Source: Ichthyophis bannanicus
Lineage: Eukaryota > Chordata > Amphibia > Gymnophiona > Ichthyophiidae
Reading direction: 5' to 3'
Assembly: GCA_033557465.1 (NCBI GenBank)
Contig: CM066033.1
Span: 1,301,809,022-1,301,873,021 of the forward strand
Length of the DNA stretch: 64,000 nucleotides
Shown: positions 21,945-32,149 of the stretch, piece after piece
Position numbering within the stretch: the first letter of the stretch is position 1
Layout of the letters: every line of letters starts with the position of its first letter
Made by a program: the position numbers and the translations under genes
The notes under the pieces: generated by a model
Databases searched by the model: none
The model's input: only the letters and a program-made list of their open reading frames with translations
What the model was told of the DNA's origin: nothing

Positions 21945-23063
21945 CTATTTTTTCCATTTCCTGAAAGTTGCTTTTTTGGCAACAACAGTCTCTCTGACCT
22001 CACCTTTAAACCATGCTGGCAGTTTTTTGGACTTCCTTCCACTTTTCTTAAAGCGTGGAATACAGCTGGTCTGGGCTTCCAAGATAGTATTTTTCAACAA
22101 CAGCCAAGCCTGATGTACGTCTTTAACCTTTGCAACTGCTCCTTTTAGTTTTTTCTTAACTGTTTTCCTCATTTTATCATAGTCTCCCTTTCGAAAGTTG
22201 AAAGGTAGTACTGTGGATTTCCTTACTATCCCTCCTCCACTAATTAAATCAAAGGCGATCATGCTATGATGATCACTATTGCCAAGAGGCCCCAACAACC
22301 TTATCTCTTGCACTAGATCTGGTGTTCCACTAAGGACTAGGTCTAATATGGCTTCCCCTCTGGTCGGTTCATGAACCAGCTGCTCCAAGAAGCAGTCATT
22401 TATTTCATCTAGGAACTTTATCTCCCTAGCATGTCCTGACATGACACTGACCCAGTCGATACCGGGGTAGTTGAAATCACCCATTATTATTACTGCGCTG
22501 TAACCTTTGTTAGCTTCCTTGATTTCTTTGAGCATTTCATCATCCATTTGGTCATTCTGGCCAGGCGGTCGATAGTACATCCCCACTGCCATTGCCTTCC
22601 CCCTTTTACATGGAATTTCAATCCATATAGATTCTACAGCAGATTTTGTTTCCTGCAAAACTTTAATCCTTTCTGACTGAATGCCCTCTCTAACATAGAG
22701 CGCAACCCCTCCACCAATTTGATCAGCTCTATCATTTCGATATAGTTTGTACCCAGGTATCACAGTGTCCCACTGGTTGTCCTCCTTCCACCATGTCTCT
22801 GATATTCCAATCATATCTAACCTTTCATTTAGTGCTATATATTCTAACTCTTCCATCTTATTTTTTAGACTTCTAGCATTTGCATACAAGCATTTTAGAG
22901 AATGTATTTTATTTATATTAATTTGGCTATTGTTAGACATGGGTAATTTGGGATCTTTAAGCTCTGTCTGCTCCTTACTTGAGGGCATTTGGGCTACTTT
23001 ACTCTTTTGTGGAACCTCTCTGCTTTTGGTAGTATCCTTCAAAGATACATTCTTCCGAACCAT
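21945..23063 (-). pseudogene. CR1 ORF2 endonuclease domain
   Basis: 372 codons. APE-type endonuclease blocks are intact: LYANARSLKNKMEELEYIAL, IGISETWWKEDNQWD, GGVALYVREG, VIIMGDFNYPGIDW and LGNSDHHSMIAF with the catalytic SDHH. The N-terminal 60 residues are a Lys/Ser-rich linker. It ends at a single in-frame TAG. It nicks target DNA for CR1 insertion. Confidence 0.92.
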
Positions 23064-23098
23064 CCGCTCTTGGGCGATTGTCGGCTTTCCCCTAATAT

Positions 23099-23905
23099 CT
23101 AGTTTAAAAGCTGCTCTATCTCCTTTTTAAAGGTTAATGCCAGCAGCCTGGTTCCATCCCGGTTAAGGTGAAGCCCATCCCTTTGGAAGAGCCCCTCCTT
23201 TCCCCCAAATGTTCCCCAGTTCCTAACAAATCCAAAACCCTCATCTCTGCACCATTGTCTCATCCACGCATTGAGACTCCGAAGCTCTGCCTGCCTTTTG
23301 GGTCCTGCGCGTGGAACAGGAAGCATTTCGGAGAATGCTACCCTGGAAGTTCTGGATTTCAACTTCCTACCTAAAAGCCTAAATTTTGCCTCCAGAACCT
23401 CCCTACCACATTTTCCTATGTCATTGATACCGACATGTACCAAGACAGCAGACTCCTCCCCAGCACTATCTAAGACCTTATCTAAGTGGCGCATGAGGTC
23501 CGCTACCTTCACACCAGGCAGGCATGCTACCAGGCGATCCTCACGTCCACCAGCCACCCAGCTATCTACATGCCTAATGATCGAATCACCAACTATAACG
23601 ACTGTCCTAACCCTTCCCTCATGGGCACATGGCGCTGGAGAAACATCCTCGGTGCGAGAGGGTTTTACATTACCTGGAGGACAGGTCCTAGTTACAGGAT
23701 CACTTCCTGCCACACCAGGGTGATGCTCTCCTGTCACGTGACCTCTCTCCTCCATGGCAACAGGGATGCTGCCAGACTGGAGGTGGGACTTCAGGACTAT
23801 ATCCCTGTAGGTCTCGTCTATGTACCTCTCTGTCTGTCTTATGCTTTCCAAGCATGTCTTCTCTACACATACATGCCAGCTTGTATTGTGGATCCTTGTA
23901 GACAT
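23099..23905 (-). pseudogene. CR1 ORF1, SGNH-type esterase protein
   Basis: 268 codons, uninterrupted. It has an SGNH/GDSL hydrolase fold: catalytic GDS at residues 106-108 (VVIVGDSIIRHVDS), a GIND block at 159-162 (GTND in the copy at 1.8 kb) and DGLHLN at 243-248 carrying the Asp/His pair. Such ORF1 esterases are known from CR1 LINEs. The role in retrotransposition is poorly understood. The first residues may be non-native because the element is 5' truncated. Confidence 0.9.
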
Positions 23906-23909
23906 TACT

Positions 23910-26105
23910 TGATTTTATAAAAGCCCTATTATGCCCTTAAAACTGGATCTTAAGAGGGTTTATTTTTTGGGGAACAGCCTGGAATGCAGTTCCTCCACTT
24001 CTTTTCGGACTCCAGAGCAGCAGGGGTGTTCTTCTCCAGCCCATCCCTTCCAGACAGCCCTTACGGAAGTCGAGGGGAGGGGGTGAGCTTGGAGCACAGC
24101 AGAGAAAAATCCCTGTACTCTCTAACCCACCCCCTCTTTTCTGGTCTGTCCCCTCTTCCAGCTACACCCTTCCACTTCCTTTTTTCCTGCAAATTAGGAT
24201 TCGGTTTTAGGTGCAAACAAAGGTTTCTAAAACTACCCTCCGAGTGTCTATGGGAAACATTCTTTCAAGTGCACCTGGATTAAGTGCTGCTGAGAGCGAT
24301 GTTCACTGGCACTATGAGGCCCATTCTATAATGTGCATTCCCCACCTGTGTGTGTGCCCCAAATCTGGATGTGCCCTGGCTGCAGCTGATTCTGATCCTG
24401 CTGGGGCTAGACATGCCCGCGGGAACAGAATAGGGTGCAACCGGCCAGAGGTGAAGGCCGTTTCCCGATTCTGGGCACCCAGACATCCAGCCACTGCATG
24501 ATTAGCCCAGTTAGACTTCTGCATGGAGCCGAAGATGCCGCTTTCCCTGCTGTCTGACCCCCGATCGGGCCTGCCGTGACCAGGATGGGACAGTGGGGAG
24601 CCCCCTGCACCTTCTTAGCTTCCTTTACAGCTGCAGGTTTGCCGACCTCCACCATCCAGGATCCATCCACCATAAGGATGTACAGGGCCAGCCTTAGAAT
24701 TGGCCCTGTACATCCAGGAGCAGGTTCCCACCCACTCCCCGCCCTCACTTCTCCTCTGGCCAACCCCCTCCCCCCCCATGTGGCCTGTACGTGCGGGGAG
24801 CCCTATCTTCCTGTCCGCCAGCCCGGCTTTTAGCGGGGGCTGGACATCTGGATCTAGCCCCGCTAAACATGTGCCAGTATAGACCTCTATGTGGACAGTG
24901 CCACTGAATATTCTGCCCGCCTTGGCAGTAGCTGGATAATGCCAGGGTGGTCTTGGGGAGGAGCTACACGTCATCCAAATACCGACAGTTTTCAGCGGCA
25001 CTATATGAATAGCAAGTCAGATGGCTTAGGACAGCAAAAAGCTACTATGCAGTGACCAGATGTTCCGTGCTGGCCATTATGCAATACAGATGCTGAATGT
25101 CCAGTTTTTATTTAGCCGCAGCTTAACAGTGCCCATAAGTCTTCTGGAGTTAGGAGATAGGGATTATATCTGAACAGAACTTGGCTCTAGCTTGTTTGGA
25201 AAGACGCATATTAAATCCGAATCTGAAAATCTCCCAAAAATTCATAGAACGGAGAACTGTGAGAGAGAAAGCGGTTTCGCGGGAGCATAGGCAGCGGAAT
25301 GGGATGGGCCACTGGGGCCATGACCCCACCAGTATTTTGCTGAACACTGCATTAGCAAATAGGAAGCTTTGGGACAGGGCTGGAGAATGGTTTGTTTGGC
25401 CCCCTCCAACCAAAAAGATGTTCCGCTGCCTCTTGAGTGGGAGAAGGGTATAAGCTGATATGTAAAACTCACTCCTAGCAACAAAACGCTATCCAGAGTT
25501 ACAACCACTCAAAATTTCCCTGATATGAAAACTGGGTGTCGTACAAAGGGACCAGAAGAGAAAACAGCGCTGCTGCTAGCGTGGGTTTCAACGCGGCATT
25601 TAAGCTCAATTGTTCTGTGCTATCATGAATGCAGGAAGGGGATTGCTACGAGCCTAATCCCTGCGGAGAGGGCTGTGCTAACCAGCAGCGCACAGGGCAT
25701 TTAAAAAACATTCAAAACAGATGGTAGAGAAAGAATTAGCTATGCCGCCCAGGTGCAGAAGGCTGAGCTCAACACCAGGACTTTAACATCAGGTCTGAGG
25801 AGACCTAAGGTGTCTGCGGCCAGTACGCACCTGTGTTTGAACACTATGTGCTGCATAAGAGCAGCGATATTAATTCAGAGCAGAATCCCTGAGCAGAATT
25901 CTTGCTATTATCTGCCGCATAGCGTCCCAGTACATGCGCATACATGTTCCAGAGCGCTTCTGCCATTTTATTTCAGGCCTCACACATTTCCGCAAAGCCC
26001 CAAATAGGCTGCAGGGATTGTCCTCTCTAGAAACAGGTATAAATTCCTCCTCAGCACTACAGTGGGGCAAACTCGGAATTGGCTCACCTGGTTGAGATGA
26101 CACAC
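23910..26105. other. Largely unassigned stretch
   Basis: No credible gene. At 24685-24717 a small palindrome (TACAGGGCCAGCCTTAGAAT / TTGGCCCTGTACA) looks like a decayed hAT MITE end. Several overlapping short frames (24211-25508) are incidental. Confidence 0.3.
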
Positions 26106-26109
26106 ATTT

Positions 26110-27720
26110 TTTGATTTTAAAATTTTTATTTATGAATTTTGAAATGACACAAGCCATAACATAACTTGTAAAGAAATAAGGGTAATCGGAAGATGGATAA
26201 TATATAGGAAGCACTAGAGCACAAAGACACCTTACAGGAAACAAATTTACCCAGCCCCTTCTCTAGCTCACAATAGAAGGGGGATAACTGAAGGAAATAC
26301 AATAAGAACGATACCGTCAAAGAAAATAAGACTGAACACAGTTGGCCCACAGAAATTTAAGATGGTGGGGGGTCCGCAGGGGCGGCGTCAGGTGGCTAGC
26401 GGGCATTCAAAAAGGACAACAACTGAGAAGGTAACATTTAGAGGGGTATTTTAAGAAAACATAATACACTGAGCTAGAAGACCCTAGGCCGATGAGGAGA
26501 AATTCTCTTCTACGGCATTGGGTCTCCCAAGCTAGGTCAGGAAAGACCCGAACCAGGAGCCCCTTAAACCGGACATTTCCTTTGCAGAAAAACATCTGCA
26601 AAAACCAATCAAGCAAGCAGCTGGAATAAAAGATTCAGATCCCAAACTCTCTAAGATCGCAGATACATTAAGAACATCGGCTTGTGGTAAAGCTCGATCT
26701 TCAATGCTTGACGGGGCCTTTTTCCCAAGAGGCAAATAATAAACTTTTACAATCGGTGGGTGAGAACCCTAATACCTCCATCAAATAGCTCTTTAGAGGA
26801 AACAAACTGAGACTAATCGCAGGTTATTCCACCTAGATACATTCTCTTAGTGCTGAAGTCTAGTTTTCAGATAGGTAGAATCTTTTACCAAGGCTTCTAC
26901 ACAGTTCTTTGTCTGCTCAGTACGAGTAGCACAATTAGCCACTGATATCTGCAAGCTGGAAATTTCCACAGTATTTTTCTGGAATTCTGCCTGGGTGGCC
27001 TGGACCTGAGAGTTCAAAAAGTGTACTTGGGGTAGAAGAGCCTCTTCCAACTGCTTGATTGCAGACCATATGTATTCGAGGGTTATCTGGTAGGGCCTTT
27101 GAAGCATAAATTCAAAAGAAACACCTCCTGTAGCTCCCTCCAATGAAGATGAAAGAGTATCAGTCATTCTCACCTGGCCCATTGCCAAATAACCTATTTC
27201 GTGGGGTTCCACTCTCTCTGGACTGACGGTAGCTGCTTGTTGATCCAATGGAGTCTCCAACCTCCTCCCATCCCCCATGCTCCTGCTGGCAAGCCAACTT
27301 TGGACCTGTCAGCTAGGCTCTGGCAATCTGGGCTTGCAGCAGTGACTGACAACTTCAGAGGATGCCGCACCTTAGGGGGGGTGAAATCAACACCTGAAGA
27401 TGATACTGAGTTCTCCACCTCCAATACCACACCAGCCAGGCTTAACACCGCTCCTTCATAAGATGACTGCTGCTCTCGAGAAAGAAGAAAGACATCTATA
27501 GGACCTTTAGAAAGAGGTAATCCAGCTGCAGGCTCACGGGCAGCCAGGGGCTGCTTACCCACTTTAGCTTTGCACTTTCCCATCAGTCTCATCAGAACAG
27601 ACCACTCAGCCTCACGCCATCTTGGAAATCTCCCGAGAAGACACAAGTCTGTTGCTGAGTTTCCATTGCAGTGTGTTGGAGGTGAGAAGCAGAATGAGCC
27701 CTCTGTGTCAGCAACAACTT
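26110..27720 (-). mobile_element. ORF1-only L1-type (HAL1-like) element
   Basis: On the - strand a YY1-like CAAGATGGCG lies at 27616-27626. It is followed by an L1-type ORF1 (MGKCKAKVGKQPLA... at 27583, then a coiled-coil and the C-terminal KGLLVRVFPDLAWETQCRRREF). A short 3' UTR ends CATAAATAAAAATTTTAAAA. The order and the 3' end match the complete copy at 61761-63396. ORF1 passes directly into the 3' UTR without any ORF2. At least three frame changes break ORF1. Confidence 0.8.
26407..27583 (-). pseudogene. L1-type ORF1 protein remnant
   Basis: Fragments of one RNA-binding ORF1p: N-terminus 27583-27194, coiled-coil 27278-26847 (EYIWSAIKQLEEALLPQVHF...), and the conserved C-terminal domain at 26616-26407. 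These frames are mutually shifted. L1 ORF1p binds RNA and acts as a chaperone. This copy cannot make it. Confidence 0.75.
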
Positions 27721-27721
27721 T

Positions 27722-28060
27722 CATAAGAACATGAAATGTGCCATGTTGAGTCACACCAAAGGTCCTTCAGGTCCAGCAACTTGTCTCATACAGTGGCTAT
27801 TCATAAGTACCTGGCTGATCCCAAAAGTAGATCCATTCCTTTTTGTTTGCTTCGAGGAATGAATGGTGGCATTTACAAGATTATTTGACAACTAATTTTT
27901 ATAGACGTTTCCTCCAGGAACTTGTCCAAACCCCTTTTAAATGCAGCTATGTTGGATGCTTTGACCACATCCTTTGGCAACAGATTCTACAGCTTGATTG
28001 TTTGTTGGGTAAAAAAAATCACTTTCTTAAATTTCTTTTATATCTGCTACCATGACATCT
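27722..28060 (-). mobile_element. CR1 3' UTR fragment
   Basis: CATAAGAACATGAAATGTGC and the following text match, with many differences, the 3' end of the CR1 at 19725-19990 (GCCATACTGGGTCAGACCAA there). It is non-coding. Confidence 0.65.
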
Positions 28061-28204
28061 GAGTACAATCTGGGACGTCCAAGCCAGAACGTCTGAAAAA
28101 AACGCAGGCATGTCCAAGTGCAGGAATGATTTCACAAATGTAGACATGCCCGATATGGACGTCTACATAGTCACCCCTGGAATAGTATTCCAGAGTGTGG
28201 ACAA

Positions 28205-28280
28205 CTAGGCATAGCCTAATGTTTAGAACCAGGGAAGCCAGGGTATGAATCCCACTGCTATGACTGTGCAGGTTACTATG
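28205..28280 (+). repeat. Possible tRNA-derived SINE head
   Basis: GCATAGCCTAATGTTTAGA resembles an A box and GGTATGAATCCCACTGC a B box at the right distance. No body or tail follows that I can recognise. Confidence 0.4.
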
Positions 28281-28601
28281 GATGGTGGAGGGCCACCTTC
28301 TTTACACCCTCTGGATATTTTATGGCCAAAATGAGTACCTTCTGAATGCCTATTCATACCAGGAGCAAGTATAACCTTAAATGTGACTCCGGATGTTTCT
28401 GAGATCAGGCAGTGATGTCCAGGATCTTGGGAATGCCTCCACCTTGCTCCCATTCAGACTTGGACATCCTCACGGTAGGGCCGCCACAGACCTGGTTTCT
28501 AAAATGCCTCTGGAGACGTCGCCATCCATGCTTTGAATGTCTCTTTGACCATTTGAGATGTGTAAAGCATGAATAGGGCTTCTAAAATAGCCCCCTTAGT
28601 T

Positions 28602-29700
28602 TCATAGAAACATAGAAACATGATGGCAGAAAAAGACCACATGGCCTATCTAGTCTGTCCTTCCATATCATCCACTACAACAGTCCCCTCTTTTCCTTTA
28701 GAGATCCTCTGTGTTTGTCCCGTGAATTTTTGAATTCAGAAACTGTCCTCATTTCTGCCACCTCCAATGGGAGACTATTCCATGCATCCACCACTTTTTC
28801 CATAAAGAAATATTTCCACATATCACTCCTGAATCTACACCCTTTCACCCTCACCCCATGTCCCCTCATAGCAGAGCTTGAAAGAAGCTTTCCTCCCGTG
28901 CATTTATGCCATGGAGGTATTTAAACGCCTCAGTCATATCACCTCTATCCTGCCTTTCCTCTAAAGTATACATATTAAGGTTCTTAGGTCTGTCCTCATA
29001 TGCTTTATAACGAAGATCACTAACCATCTTAGTAATCAACCTCTGCACCGACTCCACCCTGTTTATATCCTTTTGAAGATGAGATCTCCAGAATTGCACT
29101 CAATACTCCAAATGAGGTCGCATGAAAGACTTATACAGAGGCACTTTCACCTCCTTTCTTCTGCTGGCCATTCCTCTCCCTAGGCACCCAAGCATCCTTC
29201 TAGCTTTTGCCATTGCCTTTTCTACCTGTTTAGCTATCTTAAGATCGTCAGACACAATTACGCCCAGGTCCTGCTCTTCTTTTGTGGACAGAAGTACTTC
29301 ACCCTCTACACTTTAGCGCTCCCTTGGATTTTTGCAGCCCAAAAGCATGACCTTGCATTTTTTAGCATTAAATCTCAGCTGCCAAATTCTAGACCATTCT
29401 TCAAGCTTTGCTAGATCCCTCCTCATGTTATCTATACCTTTCTGGGTGTCTACTCTATTGCAGATTTTGGTATCATCCGCAAAAGAGGCAAACCTTACCC
29501 AACAGCCCTTTGCAATATCACTAACAAAGATGTTAAAAAGAATAGGACCAAGGACAGATCCCTGCGACACACCACTAGTAACCTCCTTCTCCTCAGAGTG
29601 AGCTCCATTTACCTGCACCCTTTGTCGCCTCCCACTCAACCAATTTCTAACCCAAGAGGTAACTTTAGGGTTCTTCCCTAGGGTGCTCAGTTTGTTTATA
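28602..29700 (-). mobile_element. CR1 LINE 3' third
   Basis: The - strand frame 29639-29313 encodes RT (GVSQGSVLGPILFNIFVSDI, catalytic SFADDTKICN). Later frames give the thumb and C-terminus (DMTEAFKYLHGINAREES, DMWKYFFMEKVVDAWNSLPLE). The end is the ATAGAAACATAGAAACATG repeat. It is 5' truncated and belongs to the second CR1 subfamily. Confidence 0.9.
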
Positions 29701-29704
29701 AGTC

Positions 29705-30640
29705 ACCGGTGTCCCCTGCTATTTGAAGAAGGATATTACTGTTCCCTATTAACATTGTTCTACCATACTCATGATTTTATAAATCTCTATTACTGGGAAA
29801 ACAGTCTATAAAAATGTCTGAATAAACTAAACATCTCAGCAGCTTATGCAGCCTAGAAGATGGTCTGCTGGAACCCGCCACCTCACATCTTCATTAACTC
29901 AACCCGAGCCAAGCAGCAAGAGCCTTCATGATGTAAGCCAACACTTTGAGAAAGGCCTTGGAGGTATGTGTGCCCAGCACAGGCTCCTGCACTAGCTGTT
30001 GCCAAATTCCTTACAGTCTTGGAAGAAAGACCTGGTGGAGTTCATGTTTTGGGCTGTGGAGCCCCTATCTAAAAATAGGAAAATCCTGTGGAATTTCAAA
30101 CAGGCACCAGGTGTACCACTACCTATAATGTAATCTTATTCTCTGCTTAACCCACTCAGTGACTTTTCAAGTACCTATTTATAGCTTTTCCACTCTTAGC
30201 AGGCTGCTGGTTTGTTGAAATTATGACCTTCTGCTAAGGGACCCATTTGCAGAATGATAGTAAGTGTGCCATTGTCAGGGTCAATGGGGATCAAGCCTGT
30301 GACCCTTAGGAGTTGAGGCTGGACATCTGCAGCAAGGCCAGAGGAACTACACAACCAAGAAAGAAGCCAAGGGATAGTTATCCCTGATCAGCAGAAAGAT
30401 GGATACTGTCCCCCCCCCCCCCCAGAAGATCCCATTGGACCAGCATTGGGTGAGTTCTGATTAAGAACTGAATATAAGGAAGGTGAAGAAGACACACTTT
30501 TGCTGGTCCAACAGTTTCTCTGGAGTACTCTGTTCCAGATCTATGCTTGGTTCTTAGTTCCTGACCTAGGCCTGGCTTTGTACAACTACACCCCGGATCT
30601 TAGCCTTTTCTGGCCATTAAAGGATATGAGCACCCCTTGC
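29705..30640. other. Unassigned stretch
   Basis: No recognised coding or repeat sequence apart from a poly(C) run at 30411-30423. Confidence 0.3.
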
Positions 30641-30641
30641 C

Positions 30642-30656
30642 GGGGCAATTCTTGAT
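30642..30656 (+). repeat. Left target-site duplication of the 30.7-kb palindrome
   Basis: GGGGCAATTCTTGAT is repeated exactly at 31659-31673, on the far side of the palindrome and its tail. Confidence 0.85.
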
Positions 30657-31658
30657 CACAATCCACATAAGAAAATTCGTTCATGTATAACTGGATGCTA
30701 ACTTAATGTTTCTTAAAAAGTTATCTCAAATCAACATATATAAAGTTCTTACAAAGAGGTCTCAGACTTATCGTGGCTCTGCCATAGGGACTAAAAACGT
30801 CCGTATGTAGCAGTGAGCCCTTTTGCATCAATGACCTCAGAAAATATGAGTGGGTTGAAAAACACAGCCTTAGAATCCCAATAAAACAATTGAAAATTCA
30901 AAAACGTATATGCTAATGATCTTCTCTGTGTCACCAAATAGCCCACTCTCATGGATTAGAGCACTGATCCCGACGCCTCCCTTTGGTACCGTCAAGCGTT
31001 TCACAACGCTCACTTTCATCAGGGGATCTCTCCAATACTCCCGTCCAACTGCACGTTTTCTTTTATATCCTTGAAGCTGCCCGCGTTTCACCAGAGAATT
31101 TTCCAAATCAATGAATGGCTATACAAAAACACAATACAATGTATAGCCATTCATTGATTTGGAAAATTCTCTGGTGAAACGCGGGCAGCTTCAAGGATAT
31201 AAAAGAAAACGTGCAGTTGGACGGGAGTATTGGAGAGATCCCCTGATGAAAGTGAGCGTTGTGAAACGCTTGACGGTACCAAAGGGAGGCGTCGGGATCA
31301 GTGCTCTAATCCATGAGAGTGGGCTATTTGGTGACACAGAGAAGATCATTAGCATATACGTTTTTGAATTTTCAATTGTTTTATTGGGATTCTAAGGCTG
31401 TGTTTTTCAACCCACTCATATTTTCTGAGGTCATTGATGCAAAAGGGCTCACTGCTACGATAACGGACGTTTAGTCCCTATGGCAGAGCCACGATAAGTC
31501 TGAGACCTCTTTGTAAGAACTTTATATATGTTGATTTGAGATAACTTTTTAAGAAACATTAAGTTAGCATCCAGTTATACATGAACAAATTTTCTTATGT
31601 GGATTGTGATTGAATCGTTCAGTAGCTAGACCTACGGAGAGAGTGAATACACAGCAGA
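30655..31658. mobile_element. Palindromic insertion: two 470-bp inverted arms plus tail
   Basis: The left arm 30655-31124 and right arm 31141-31610 are reverse complements with only a few mismatches and no net length difference. They are separated by a 16-base spacer. A 48-base unpaired tail (31611-31658) follows, containing GCTAGACCT, which is also in the tail of the Penelope-like element (8152-8160). Exact 15-bp target duplications flank the whole. It has no RT. The identical 78-codon frames on opposite strands (30870-31106 and 31159-31395) are a consequence of the palindrome. I infer a Penelope-type derivative consisting only of facing terminal arms. Confidence 0.75.
31243..31267 (+). ncRNA. 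Hammerhead-like core words in the palindrome arm
   Basis: CTGATGA and GAAAC, the two conserved hammerhead core words, occur 13 bases apart. The sequence between them does not form a good stem II. The mirror copy is at 30998-31022 on the - strand. It could be a decayed ribozyme or chance. Confidence 0.3.
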
Positions 31659-31732
31659 GGGGCAATTCTTGATAGCCATCCATGTATATGCCTTCACCAT
31701 TTATTTATTTTTAATACTGTGCTCTTAATTTA

Positions 31733-32013
31733 TTTACATTCTCTTATATACCGCGCTATTCTGCATCAGTGCGGTTTACATTGAACAAACTGAAATTACA
31801 TTGAACAGGGTATTATAACTTGGAGATAACTATTTTACAGGGAACATGGGCTATGGAGGGTTAAGTGGCTTGCCCAAGACCACAAGGAGCACCTGTGGGA
31901 CTAGAAACCCCAGTCCTTCCAGCCCAAGGTTGCTGTCCTCTAGTGGGATTTGAACCCCCAACCTTCCGGCCTGAAGTACCTTGCCCCAACCACTAGGCCC
32001 CTCCTCCACTCCA
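31733..32013 (-). mobile_element. tRNA-derived SINE with L2-type tail
   Basis: The structure matches the copies at 3355 and 20003: tRNA-like head with GGCCTAGTGGTTGGGGCA at the right end, B-box-like GGTTCAAATCCC, CORE, then hairpin GTAAACCGCACTGATGC / AGCGCGGTATATAAG and tail at the left end. Confidence 0.87.
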
Positions 32014-32149
32014 CTTAAGAATACTCCACTTTGTGTTTCCTACCTGCAAATGGAGCCAGGAAGAGGCAGATGCAAAGAGATGCACAGAGATGGGTAGGCA
32101 GATGGTCAGACTCTGCTACGTCTTTAGTTAGCTGTCATTTTATTGACTC

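Larger units (their letters stand above)
19725..23890 (-). mobile_element. CR1 LINE, nearly full length
   Basis: In - strand order this is ORF1 (esterase), ORF2 endonuclease, RT and a 3' UTR ending in an AACATAAG-type repeat (19725-19740). A SINE (20003-20278) has inserted near the end of the RT. The 5' end is truncated near 23890 relative to the readable start of the 1.3-kb copy. It has only a few stops and frame changes, so it is the youngest-looking CR1 in the window. Confidence 0.93.

Noticed and set aside
23271..23920. Plus-strand ORFs of 150 and 144 codons
   Set aside because: Antisense of CR1 ORF1.
30870..31395. Two identical 78-codon ORFs on opposite strands, apparently a duplicated gene
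   Set aside because: They are the two arms of one palindrome and match no protein family that I recognise.
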